64,000 bases of DNA, taken from the NCBI GenBank assembly GCA_001464955.1, contig LNEM01000024.1:231184-295183 (forward strand). Reading direction: 5' to 3'. Position 1 is the stretch's first letter. The number at the start of each line of letters is the position of its first letter. Position numbers and translations under genes: made by a program. Below are positions 45,437 through 54,901 of the stretch, piece by piece. The DNA comes from Rhizobiales bacterium Ga0077537. GTDB taxonomy: Bacteria > Pseudomonadota > Alphaproteobacteria > Rhizobiales > Hyphomicrobiaceae. Below the pieces are notes generated by a model. It saw only the letters and a program-made list of their open reading frames with translations, had not been told where the DNA came from and searched no databases.

Positions 45437-46291
45437 ATGCAGTACGGCGTCGCGATCTTCTTCACCGACTATTCCATTGGCCCTGTGGCCATGGCGAAGG
45501 CGCTCGAGGAGCGGGGCTTCGAGAGCCTCTGGACGCCCGAGCACTCGCACATCCCGCTGTCGCGGGCCTCGCCGTTCCCGCAAGGCGGCGACCTGCCGAA
45601 GAAATACTACGACGTCATGGACCCGTTCGTGACGCTCTCGGCCGCCGCCGCCGCCACCACGAAACTGAAGCTCGCGACCGGCATCTGCCTCGTCACCCAG
45701 CGCGATCCGATCCAGACCGCGAAATCCGTGGCAAGCCTGGACCAGATCTCGAACGGCCGCTTCCTGTTCGGCATCGGCGCCGGCTGGAACGCCGAGGAGA
45801 TGGCCGACCACGGCACCACCGACTTCAAGGGCCGCTTCAAGCTGATGGAGGAGCGCGTCGCCGCCATGCGCGAGATCTGGACCAAGTCGAAGCCCGCCTA
45901 CGAAGGCGAACTGGTGCGCTTCCCACCGATGATGACCTGGCCGAAGCCGGTACAGAAGCCGCATCCGCCCGTCATTGTCGGCGGCGCGTTTCCGTGGGGC
46001 GCGCGGCGCGCCATCCAGTATGGCGACGGCTGGTATCCGCACGCCGTGCGCAAGAACTACGGCGACCTTCTCGACACGCTCCCCGAATTCTACGAGATGT
46101 GCCGGGCCGCCGGGCGCGATCCGGCGACGCTCCCGATCACCGTCTCGGCCCCGCCGCAGACCGAGGAGGCAGCCGTGCGCTATCGCGATGCCGGCGTGGC
46201 GCGGATCGTCTACGCCATCGCATCCGACGACGCCGAAAAGACGCTGCCGCTTCTCGACCGGCTGGCGGAGATCATGCGCAAGGTCGGCTGA
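45437..46291 (+). CDS. LLM-class F420-dependent oxidoreductase (TIGR03619-like)
   Basis: 284 residues, luciferase-like TIM barrel. GFESLWTPEHSHIPLSR near the start, TGICLVTQRDPIQTAKSVAS and FLFGIGAGWNAEEMADHG are diagnostic of the TIGR03619 subgroup. Either F420 or FMN could be the cofactor; family naming suggests F420, not proven here. It follows the dehydratase gene on the same strand and converges on the PRISE gene. Confidence 0.9.
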   Translation: MQYGVAIFFTDYSIGPVAMAKALEERGFESLWTPEHSHIPLSRASPFPQGGDLPKKYYDVMDPFVTLSAAAAATTKLKLATGICLVTQRDPIQTAKSVASLDQISNGRFLFGIGAGWNAEEMADHGTTDFKGRFKLMEERVAAMREIWTKSKPAYEGELVRFPPMMTWPKPVQKPHPPVIVGGAFPWGARRAIQYGDGWYPHAVRKNYGDLLDTLPEFYEMCRAAGRDPATLPITVSAPPQTEEAAVRYRDAGVARIVYAIASDDAEKTLPLLDRLAEIMRKVG

Positions 46292-46309
46292 GGCGGCCCA
46301 CGTCCCGCC

Positions 46310-47401
46310 TTACGGCGACGGCAGCAGGCGACGGCTCTGAAATGCACGGATGGCGGCGAGGAACATCGCCTCCGTGTCCATCACCTCGGTGAACCCCGCC
46401 TGCATCAGCTTGATCGTGGAGGAAAAAGCTGCCGGAGCGGGCGTCGTGCGGCCGTATCCCATCTGGTAATCCGCATACTCGAACGACAGCCCGACGAGCG
46501 ACTTGAGATCCGGCGCCGTGAGCTTGTGCTTGGCGACGATCGACTGCCAGACATCCTCGCGCGGCGCGATCTCGGCCGCGAGCGACAGGGACCGGTCCTC
46601 GCCGGGCGCCATGCCGAACGCCTTGGCGAGCGCCGGCCAGACGTGCGGCCACGCAAACACGTCGCCGTTGGCCACGTTGAACGCTTCGTTGCGCGCCCCC
46701 GGCGCATCACCGGCCCACGCCATGGCCCGCGCCAGAAGCCCCGCGTCGATGGCCTGCGAAACGCGCGCCGGCCCGCCGGGGAAATGCAGCGGCTCGCCGC
46801 GCTCTTTCAGCATCGCCGCATAGACGCCGATCGCCGGCACGAGGTTCATCGCCGCGCCGAGCGAGAAGCCGACGATGAGCACCGGCCGGAAGATGGAGAA
46901 CGCCCAGTCCCGCCCGCGCTGCACGTCGCGCAGATAATCCTCCTGCGCCCAGTAGAAATTGGGAATGTCGCGGGCTTCGTCGCGCCCCTCCCTCGCCGGA
47001 TAGCGCATGGCCCGCACATGCGAACCATAGGCCTTCGTGCCTTGCAGCAGCGAGACGTGCCGGAGCCCCTTCGCCGCACCAAGCAGCGGATCGAGCAGGT
47101 TGCGCAGCATCCGGTCGTTGATGGCGATCTGGTCGTCGGCGCGCCAGCCTTCGACGAGCCCCGGCTTTTCGTAGAGCGCTGCATAGACGACGTGCGTCAC
47201 CGACTTGAGCCCGCCGATCACCTCGGCCGCCCGCGCCCTGTCCTGAAGGTCCAGCGGAATGAACCGCGCCCCGAAAGTCTCGGCCGGCTTCCGCCGCGAG
47301 ACCGCGATCACCTCCGTATCGGGGAGGCCGGCGAAATGCTGCATCGCCGCATGCCCGACGAGGCCCGTGGCGCCGGCGACGAGAACGGTCTTGGTCGGCA
47401 T
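46310..47401 (-). CDS. SDR/PRISE-type NAD(P)-dependent reductase
   Basis: 363 residues from ATG 47401 (MPTKTVLVAGATGLVGHAA); the frame runs on upstream but that part overlaps the CoA-transferase gene. Rossmann motif GATGLVG at 10-16 and the active-site stretch IPNFYWAQEDYL, which matches the Tyr-containing NFY motif of progesterone-5-beta-reductase/iridoid-synthase-like enzymes that reduce activated C=C bonds. Its stop lies 18 bases from that of the LLM gene. Confidence 0.88.
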   Translation of the reverse strand: MPTKTVLVAGATGLVGHAAMQHFAGLPDTEVIAVSRRKPAETFGARFIPLDLQDRARAAEVIGGLKSVTHVVYAALYEKPGLVEGWRADDQIAINDRMLRNLLDPLLGAAKGLRHVSLLQGTKAYGSHVRAMRYPAREGRDEARDIPNFYWAQEDYLRDVQRGRDWAFSIFRPVLIVGFSLGAAMNLVPAIGVYAAMLKERGEPLHFPGGPARVSQAIDAGLLARAMAWAGDAPGARNEAFNVANGDVFAWPHVWPALAKAFGMAPGEDRSLSLAAEIAPREDVWQSIVAKHKLTAPDLKSLVGLSFEYADYQMGYGRTTPAPAAFSSTIKLMQAGFTEVMDTEAMFLAAIRAFQSRRLLPSP

Positions 47402-47429
47402 GAGTGCGCTCCTGAAGCAGCGACGGGCA

Positions 47430-48647
47430 TCACCCCGCGACGATGACGTTCTTTTCCGCCATGGCCGCGATCTCGGCGGCGCTGTAGCCGGCCTCCGCCA
47501 GCACTTCCTCGTTGTGCTCTCCGAGCCGAGGCGCGTGCCGCCGGAGCCCCATCCGCACGCCACCGAGTTCGAACGGCAGCGCCGGCAGCTTGGCGGCCTT
47601 CCCGTCCATTCCCCCGACGCGCGACACGAACGTCTCGATGAGACCGTTCGTGGCCAACAGATGCGCATCCTCGAAGAGATCGCGCGGCTTGCCGACCGGC
47701 GCCCACGAACAGGCTGCGCGCTCGAGCCGCTCTTCCACCTCGGCGCGCGGCAGCGGCGCGATGATCTCCTTGAGACGCGGAATGAGCCATTCCCGCTCCG
47801 CCACCCGCATGATGTTGCTCGCGAGCCGTGGATCGGCGGCGAGGTCCTGCAGCGCGAATTCCTCGACGAACCGCGCCCACTGCTGATCGCTGGTGACGCC
47901 GATGAAGAGTTCCCCGTCCGCGCATGGGAACACTTCGTAGATCGCCCACGCACCGCGTCGCGCTGGCATCGGCGGCATGTCCTCGCCCGTCGCGACGATG
48001 CCCGACATATGCGAGGCCATGAGGAACGCCGCGCTTTCGAACAACGCCGACGAGATGCGCTGGCCCTTCCCCGTCCGGTCGCGGTCGCGCAGCGCCGCCT
48101 GCAGTGCGATCACGCCGAACACCGCGCCGAGAATGTCGATGATCGAGGCGCCTGCGCGAAGCGGCTGCCCCGGCGGGCCCGTCATGTACGCGAGACCGAC
48201 ATGGAACTGAACGACCTCGTCGAGCGCCGGCCTGTGCGCGTAGGGCCCCGGCAGATAGCCCTTGAGCGCGAGGTAGATCAGCCGTGGGTTGATTTTCTCG
48301 AGCACGTCCCAGCCCGAGCCAAGCCGCTCCATGGTGCCCGGCCCGTAGTTCTCGAGCACGACGTCGGCGCCCGCGACGAGCTTGTGGAACGCAGCGCGCC
48401 CATCGGCGTGCTTGAGGTCGAGGGCGATGCCGCGCTTGTTCCGGTTGAAGGCCGAATAGAACCCGGACGCGAAACCGCCGAGCCCACGCGTGTGGTCGCC
48501 CTTCGGCGCCGGCTCGACCTTGATGACGTCGGCCCCGAGATCGGCGAGGACGAGCCCTGCCGTCGGTCCCATGACCGTATGCGAAAGCTCCAGCACGCGG
48601 ATGCCCGCGAGAGGCAGACAAGACGTCTCAGGTTCGGCAGGTGTCAT
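47430..48647 (-). CDS. CaiB/BaiF-family (family III) CoA-transferase
   Basis: 405 residues. LADLGADVIKVEPAPKGDHTR, LKHADGRAAFHKLVAGADVV and LENYGPGTMERLGSGWDVL are family-typical; the catalytic Asp is expected in ALDEVVQFHVG. It transfers CoA between carboxylic acids, probably activating an organic acid for degradation, with the HMG-CoA lyase gene upstream on the same strand. Confidence 0.93.
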   Translation of the reverse strand: MTPAEPETSCLPLAGIRVLELSHTVMGPTAGLVLADLGADVIKVEPAPKGDHTRGLGGFASGFYSAFNRNKRGIALDLKHADGRAAFHKLVAGADVVLENYGPGTMERLGSGWDVLEKINPRLIYLALKGYLPGPYAHRPALDEVVQFHVGLAYMTGPPGQPLRAGASIIDILGAVFGVIALQAALRDRDRTGKGQRISSALFESAAFLMASHMSGIVATGEDMPPMPARRGAWAIYEVFPCADGELFIGVTSDQQWARFVEEFALQDLAADPRLASNIMRVAEREWLIPRLKEIIAPLPRAEVEERLERAACSWAPVGKPRDLFEDAHLLATNGLIETFVSRVGGMDGKAAKLPALPFELGGVRMGLRRHAPRLGEHNEEVLAEAGYSAAEIAAMAEKNVIVAG

Positions 48648-48672
48648 GAAACGTTACTCATCGAGTAGGGGT

Positions 48673-48721
48673 CCAGGGGCCGGCCCCTGGTCGGGGAGCA
48701 CGAGGGGCTGAAAGCCCCTCG
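48673..48721. repeat. Tandem hairpins between HMG-CoA lyase and CoA-transferase genes
   Basis: Two strong inverted repeats: CCAGGGGCCGGCCCCTGG at 48673-48690 (perfect palindrome) and CGAGGGGCT-GAA-AGCCCCTCG at 48701-48721 (9-bp stem). The style matches GC-rich intergenic repeats dispersed in alphaproteobacterial genomes. They would form stem-loops in an mRNA running from mvaB into the transferase gene and could attenuate or stabilise it. Confidence 0.6.
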
Positions 48722-48764
48722 TATGGCCGTAGGCCACCGCGTCATGCGCACGCAGGCCACTGCC

Positions 48765-49724
48765 TCACGCCGCCTTGCGCCGGAACGCCTCGAGGCTGCC
48801 GGCGTGAATGAGCTCCGACGGCAGCACGTGCCCGACGATCTCTTCGGCCATGCGCCCGACCTCGATCAGCTTGTCGAGATCGACACCGGTCTCGATGCCC
48901 ATCTCCTGACAGAGCAGCACGAGTTCTTCCGTGCAGATGTTGCCGGCAGCACCCTTCTGTCCGGCGAACGGGCAACCGCCGAGACCACCCACCGTGGAGT
49001 CGAACTGCGCCACGCCCATCTTCATCGCGGCGTGTGCGTTGGCGACGGCCATGCCGCGCGTGTCGTGGAGATGGAGCCCGATGGTGTGCCCCGGCCACTT
49101 GGCGCGCACGGCCCCGATCACCTTCTCGATGCGCGGCGGGATGGCCCAGCCCATCGTGTCGGCGAGCGAGATGACTTCGATCGTGGCGCCGGCTTCCTCG
49201 GCGAGCCTGAAGCCGTCCGCGACCCGCTCGACGACCTGCTCCGGCGGAACGTCGCCGGAATAATTGCACCCGAACGCCGCCATCACGCCGATGCGCTTGA
49301 CGGGGACGCCGCGCTCGATGTGCAGCGCCGTCTGCTTGCGCATGGCCTCGTAGTTCTCGGCGAGCGTGCGGTTGAGGTTTTTCTTGCAGAAGCCTTCGGT
49401 GGCGACGAGCGAGATCGAGCCGGAGAGCTTGAGCTTGTCCTTGAACGCGAGTGCCCGGTCGAGGCCCGAGGCGTTGAACCACAGCGCGGTGTAGTCGACC
49501 CCGGGCTTCGCCTTGAAGCCGGCGACGGTCTGCTCGGCGTCCGCCCACTGCGGCACGACCCGCGGCGAGACGAACGAGCACGCCTGAATATGGTGGAGGC
49601 CCGTGTCGGCCAGCGCCTCGATCAGCTTGATCTTGTCGGAGGTCGGGATCGGGCCGGGCTCGATCTGGAAGCCCTCGCGGGGGCCTTCCTCATGAATGGC
49701 GACGTGTTTCGGCAGATCGGACAT
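48765..49724 (-). CDS. mvaB: Hydroxymethylglutaryl-CoA lyase
   Basis: Splits HMG-CoA (or a related acyl-CoA) into acetyl-CoA and a keto acid, last step of leucine breakdown. 319 residues: EGPREGFQIEPGPIPT near the N-terminus with the metal/substrate Arg, AAFGCNYSGDVPPEQ, metal-site HLHDTRGMAVANAH, and the active-site Cys loop GLGGCPFAGQKGAAGNI. No N-terminal targeting extension. It is next to a CoA-transferase gene, which suggests an acyl-CoA catabolic route rather than ketogenesis. Confidence 0.93.
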   Translation of the reverse strand: MSDLPKHVAIHEEGPREGFQIEPGPIPTSDKIKLIEALADTGLHHIQACSFVSPRVVPQWADAEQTVAGFKAKPGVDYTALWFNASGLDRALAFKDKLKLSGSISLVATEGFCKKNLNRTLAENYEAMRKQTALHIERGVPVKRIGVMAAFGCNYSGDVPPEQVVERVADGFRLAEEAGATIEVISLADTMGWAIPPRIEKVIGAVRAKWPGHTIGLHLHDTRGMAVANAHAAMKMGVAQFDSTVGGLGGCPFAGQKGAAGNICTEELVLLCQEMGIETGVDLDKLIEVGRMAEEIVGHVLPSELIHAGSLEAFRRKAA

Positions 49725-49915
49725 GGCGTCGGTTCCTCGGGGGTGGGCGTGGTTTGCCCCGAGAATGCGCTGCCCGCCACGGCGTGTCGAGATGGATCAG
49801 TACGGCTCGGGTCGGGCACCCGTTCGCGACGACGCGACCGGCCGCCATGGCCGCCTGACGGAGTGCTGATCGTGCAGGTCCGCAGACGTGCGGCGACGGA
49901 GCCGCAGCTCGGCGG

Positions 49916-50359
49916 TCAGCCGCCCGGGCCGTCCGTCATGATGAGGTTCATGAGTTCGTTCACGTTGAGCTTCAGATCCCGGATCGTATCCTTGACGATG
50001 TCTCCGATCGAGATCACGCCCACGACCTTGCCCTTGTCGACCACCGGCAGATGGCGAAAAGCACGCGCCGACATCATGACCATGCAGCCTTCGAGGGGAT
50101 CGTCCGGTTTGACCGTCACAGGGTTTCGCGTCATCACTTCGCCGACGCGTGTCTGCTTTGCATCGAGCCCGGGCAACAGCACTTTGATCGCGCAGTCGCC
50201 CTGGGTCACGATGCCGACCAGCACACCGTCGTCGATGACGAGCACCGCCCGGACTCGGTTGTCGCGCATCTGGCGCAAGGCGTCGACAACCATGTCGCTG
50301 GACCGCACATGGATCAGGGCACCACTCTTCTGGGCCAGAGCGCTTTTGACTGTGCTCAT
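49916..50359 (-). CDS. CBS-domain pair protein
   Basis: 147 residues with two CBS domains: about 8-65 (RDNRVRAVLVIDDGVLVGIV with TQGD) and about 75-130 (MTRNPVTVKPDDPLEGCMVM and VGVISIGDIVKDTI). No other domain. Such stand-alone pairs bind adenine nucleotides and are linked to redox or energy sensing. The start has no strong ribosome site nearby. Confidence 0.9.
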   Translation of the reverse strand: MSTVKSALAQKSGALIHVRSSDMVVDALRQMRDNRVRAVLVIDDGVLVGIVTQGDCAIKVLLPGLDAKQTRVGEVMTRNPVTVKPDDPLEGCMVMMSARAFRHLPVVDKGKVVGVISIGDIVKDTIRDLKLNVNELMNLIMTDGPGG

Positions 50360-50565
50360 CGATTTCCTCTCGCGGACCCTATCCTATCCATCGTGTTGGT
50401 CCACATCGAAGGTTAGTCAAAATAATCTGCCTTGTCAGTACCGCGCATCCGCCGCCGGCTCTGATGGAAGGCACCGTTCATAACGTGTGACCCGGGATGT
50501 ATTCGCTTCGACGATGGGCCTGCTCGGGACAACGATGCGCCGCTCAGCTCCTGGCCGACCGTGCT

Positions 50566-50748
50566 CTAGTGAGCCGGCTCGAACCGCGATGCCCCCTCGT
50601 CGTGCAGCACCTCGATGAGATCGCAGGCGCTCAGTGGCCGGGACGCGCGGCGCAGCGCCTCCACGATCAGCGCCTCCTTCGGGCTGAGCCCATCCTGCGA
50701 TTTGGAACCTCGCGCCATACGCCCGACCTGTTGATCCTGTCTGATCAT
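50566..50748 (-). pseudogene. Truncated Fur/Zur-like regulator fragment
   Basis: 60 residues from ATG 50748, ending at a TAG. LSPKEALIVEALRRASRPLSA and CDLIEVLHDEG match the first helices of the Fur-family winged helix; full-length Zur continues with a PPTVYRAL recognition helix and a metal-binding domain, both missing. No frame downstream restores them convincingly. It is divergent from a CobW/ZigA gene with a Zur-box-like palindrome in the 60-base gap, the usual place of zur. It may be a decayed zur or a short autonomous N-terminal protein. Confidence 0.5.
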
Positions 50749-50756
50749 CTTGACGT

Positions 50757-50773
50757 ATATTATAGTATAACAT
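50757..50773. promoter_or_regulatory. Zur-box-like palindrome upstream of the zigA-type gene
   Basis: ATATTATA-G-TATAACAT, a 17-bp near-perfect palindrome (one mismatch from ATGTTATA-N-TATAACAT), centred 46 bases before ATG 50811 in an AT-rich gap. It resembles alphaproteobacterial Zur operators that repress zinc-scarcity genes when zinc is present. It also lies just upstream of the truncated regulator on the other strand. Confidence 0.6.
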
Positions 50774-50810
50774 TACATTAGACCACGTTCACTGTTTGGA
50801 GGCGGCAACC

Positions 50811-52070
<1,260 letters not shown>

Positions 52071-52445
52071 GCGCGCGCGGTCGCGAAGTGGGCAACCGAA
52101 GCGCAAACCAAAGGCCCGCGGTTGCGTCCAAGCGGAGCATGGAGCCGCGAGGGCGTGGCATTCGGCCTCCCTCTTTGCATCTCTGGCCGAGGCGAGGCCG
52201 GAGCCGGTGTCGCCCGGTGAACACTGTGGCAGACCGACCCCACGCGACCCCGGGTCTCCGCGCCGACCTCCGGCCGTTGCTCCGCCCGGGGACGCAGTGC
52301 AGGGGGCGCCCCTCACTCGACGAAGTCATCCTCCACACACACCGTCATCCCCTCGCAGGCGGGAACCCACGTCGAGCCGAACAGGCATCATGGTATGTCT
52401 TGATGCCCGCTGGCCCAGCAGGCGCATGCTCGCCCGCCACCCGGA
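52071..52445. other. Intergenic region without a credible gene
   Basis: 375 bases between the metallochaperone and a small secreted protein gene, both ending here. GC-rich first half with no ORF that resembles a protein; at 52343-52372 there is a short element similar to the palindromic CGTCATCCCC...GGCGGGAACCC repeats scattered in alphaproteobacteria. No tRNA or clear terminator was seen. Confidence 0.6.
52343..52372. repeat. Palindromic intergenic repeat (CGTCATCCCC...GCGGGAACC type)
   Basis: A ~30-base element beginning CGTCATCCCCTCGCAGGCGG, like the common CGTCATTCCCGCGAAGGCGG intergenic repeats. Recognised by similarity to that pattern only; the two halves match imperfectly. Confidence 0.35.
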
Positions 52446-52715
52446 TCACTTCAGTTGGCAACGCCCATTTGCGAGACGGCCCTTGGCGTCGGCACAGGCC
52501 TTCTTGGTAACCGTCGCTGATTTTGCCTTTAAATTGGCGCCGCAATTCACGCACTGCGTACTGTTGGAATTGCACGAACAGCCTTGCGCTTTGCACAGTG
52601 TGCAGAACAGACCCGCGGATGACTTTGGCGTGGCCTTGAGCTTCTGGGCCTCTGCGACGTGCGGGATTGCCAATAAAGCAAGCGCTGCAACGAGTGTGGA
52701 GATAGTCGAACGCAT
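52446..52715 (-). CDS. Small secreted cysteine-rich protein, unknown function
   Basis: 89 residues from ATG 52715 with GGGAGG upstream. Signal peptide 1-23 (STLVAALALLAIPHVAEA). The mature part is Lys/Ser rich and has eight Cys, in the order FCTLCKAQGCSCN, QCVNCGA, KACADAK and GRCQ: CXXC, CXC and CXXC spacings that could bind metal or form disulphides. I do not recognise the family. It lies convergent to the zinc chaperone and upstream (toward higher coordinates) is a cupin gene on the same strand, about 400 bases away. Confidence 0.7.
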   Translation of the reverse strand: MRSTISTLVAALALLAIPHVAEAQKLKATPKSSAGLFCTLCKAQGCSCNSNSTQCVNCGANLKAKSATVTKKACADAKGRLANGRCQLK

Positions 52716-53110
52716 AACGACCTCCCATAGTTGCTTATCGGTCGAACGAACGCAGTTACAATAAGCCAACGGTTGGATATACGCAATAACCCGCATTTTC
52801 GCGTTTTCGAGTGCATTCGAGACCGAAATGCCGATCGGGGTTTCTGGCCGGAGAAAGCGCACATGCTCATCGTCCCCCGTCATGGCTTCCCACCGTCGCA
52901 GACATGACGCTGCGGGCTGTAGGAAGCGCGTGAAACACACGCGGGCCGATCGCGAGGCCCGGCTGAGCCCTGCGATTGGTCCGAGACCAGCGATTCCTGC
53001 GATATCGCCTGCGAGGAGGGCGGCGGCCTTCGGCCATAATCTCCCGGAGCCATGTGCGCCAGAGAGACCATGCAGAACACGGACACTCTGCACGTGTGCG
53101 GCGAACAGCA
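52716..53110. other. Intergenic region upstream of the Cys-rich protein
   Basis: 395 bases between the cupin stop and the Cys-rich gene start. The frame of the Cys-rich gene stays open almost to the cupin stop, but the predicted extension looks random (mixed composition, no signal peptide), so it is left out. AT content is raised near 52720-52800, where the promoter should be. No RNA gene recognised. Confidence 0.55.
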
Positions 53111-53542
53111 TTACGCCTGCGACGCCAGCCTCCTGGCCAGCTTGGCGTCCAGATCGGGCAAGAGAACGAGGCCGTCCTGGTCACTTCCCGACGAGTGCAC
53201 CACGATCCAGACGCACGGCCTTCCGCTGTCGTTACAGGGAGCGTGCGGGACATCTGCTCCCACGAACGCCTGCTCCCCCTGGCGAAATTGTATACGCTTC
53301 TCCAACTCGTTCCCGTAGTACAAGGCGCAATCGCCTTCGAGCAGGTAGGCGATGGTTTCGATGCCCTCGTGATAATGCGCTTTGGCAACCGCACCTGGCG
53401 GCATGGGCAGCACATTCATGCAGACCTTCTGCGCGCCCACCGTTTCGGTGGACACGCCCGCTCCATAAGTGAAGCCCTGTTTGCCGACATAGGTCTGGCC
53501 CGGCTTGACCACAGCCACGCCGTCGTGGTTTGAGGCTGTCAT
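53111..53542 (-). CDS. Cupin-domain protein
   Basis: 143 residues from ATG 53542 (MTASNHDGVAVVKPGQTYVG) with GGAG nine bases ahead. Single cupin barrel: motif 1 with metal-ligand candidates His and Glu in KAHYHEGIETIAYLLEGD, motif 2 in GADVPHAPCNDSG. An iron or manganese dioxygenase, isomerase or sugar/ligand-binding protein is possible; the sequence does not tell which. Confidence 0.88.
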   Translation of the reverse strand: MTASNHDGVAVVKPGQTYVGKQGFTYGAGVSTETVGAQKVCMNVLPMPPGAVAKAHYHEGIETIAYLLEGDCALYYGNELEKRIQFRQGEQAFVGADVPHAPCNDSGRPCVWIVVHSSGSDQDGLVLLPDLDAKLARRLASQA

Positions 53543-53733
53543 TCGTTCGTTCTCCGTGCACACATTTCTGCAGGACACCATCGTCGCGAGGCGCACCCCG
53601 GCGAATGCAACGCGCCGGTGATGGCGTGAGCGCCGCCGTAACCGGATGCGTCGCGCCAGCCGAATTGCCTGCGGCGAGCGCGACGTTGAGATAATGACCC
53701 CAAAGGCAGGATACGAGCCCCTGCCTCAGCCCC

Positions 53734-54777
53734 TCACGAATTCGGGCCGCGCTCCATTGAAATCGGCTGCCAGCGCCGGAGCCCCGTTCCCTCGAGCACC
53801 ACCGGGTTGACGCACGACATCGGCCAGCGGCCGGAGAGCACGTTGGCGATCTCCTGGCCGACGCGGCGCTTGCGCGCCGGATCGAACCGCGACGAGGCGC
53901 TGGCGTTGTGTGGCGCCAGAATGACGTTGCTCATCTTCAGCAGCGGATTGTCGGGCTTCACCGGCTCCACCTCGAACACGTCGAGCCCCGCGCCCGCGAT
54001 CCAGCCCTCCTGCAGAGCCTTGATGAGGCCTGCTTCCTCCACCGTCGGCCCGCGCCCCGTGTTGACGAAGATGCACGTCGGCTTCATGCGCCGGAAATGC
54101 TGTCCCTTGAGGAACCCCTGCGCTTCAGGGGTCGCCGGCATGTGCATGGAGATGAAATCAGACCGCGTCAGCACATCGTCGAGCGACACGGGTTCGACGC
54201 CATGCTCCGCAATCGTCTGTTCGTCGATGAATGGGTCGTGCGCGATCAGATTGAGCCCGAACGCCTTCGCCCGCCGCGCCGTCGCCCGCGCCACGCGCCC
54301 GAACGCGATGAAGCCCAGAGTCTGCCCCATCAGGCGCGGGATCTTGAGAAGCTGCGGCCGGCCCTCCGTCCACCGCCCCTCCCGCACCATGCGGTCCTGC
54401 TCGATGGCGCGCCGGTGCGCCGCGAGCAGCAGCATCATCGCGTGATCGGCCACCTCCTCGATGAAGGTATCCGGGCAGTTGGTGACGGGAATGCCCTTCG
54501 CGGTGGCCGCCGCCACATCCACCGTGTCGACGCCGACCGAGCCGAGGGAGATCACCTTGCACTTCGACAGCGCATCGATCATGCGCTTCGTGAACTTCAT
54601 GCCCTTGGCGTAGACGGCGTCGGCCGTCGGCGCGAGCGCGATGAACGCCTCCTCCGTCGGATCGCACTCGACGATCTCGACGCCGAGCGCGTCCAGCGCC
54701 TCCATCTCGTGGTTGTAGCCGCCGAGGCCGGTCGAGATGGTCGTCGCCTTGGTCGTGAGAACGCGATAGCGCGGCAT
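53734..54777 (-). CDS. D-isomer-specific 2-hydroxyacid dehydrogenase
   Basis: 347 residues from ATG 54777 (MPRYRVLTTKATTISTG). NAD-binding domain, catalytic Arg in FVNTGRGPTVEEAGL, Glu in GLDVFEVEPVKPDNPLL and His in NVILAPHNASASS, which complete the family triad. Oddity: the dinucleotide-binding GXGXXG is AFGRVA (in LGFIAFGRVARATARR), so its first and last glycines are Ala. The substrate, a 2-hydroxy or 2-keto acid, is unknown. Confidence 0.9.
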   Translation of the reverse strand: MPRYRVLTTKATTISTGLGGYNHEMEALDALGVEIVECDPTEEAFIALAPTADAVYAKGMKFTKRMIDALSKCKVISLGSVGVDTVDVAAATAKGIPVTNCPDTFIEEVADHAMMLLLAAHRRAIEQDRMVREGRWTEGRPQLLKIPRLMGQTLGFIAFGRVARATARRAKAFGLNLIAHDPFIDEQTIAEHGVEPVSLDDVLTRSDFISMHMPATPEAQGFLKGQHFRRMKPTCIFVNTGRGPTVEEAGLIKALQEGWIAGAGLDVFEVEPVKPDNPLLKMSNVILAPHNASASSRFDPARKRRVGQEIANVLSGRWPMSCVNPVVLEGTGLRRWQPISMERGPNS

Positions 54778-54901
54778 GAGTGGCCTCGATGAGTGTGCGG
54801 TTTGCCTCAACCAAGCGCCCTATCGGTCCGAATGCAAGCCCCCGTTCGCCTCCCCCACCCACACACTTGCGTTCTCGGGCGAGACGGTGGCGGCACCGAC
54901 C

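Noticed and set aside
50435..50773. 112-codon minus-strand ORF overlapping the Fur/Zur-like fragment
   Set aside because: Lacks the Fur-like sequence, which is in the other frame, and looks random; considered as a frameshifted continuation of zur but no metal-binding motif appears.
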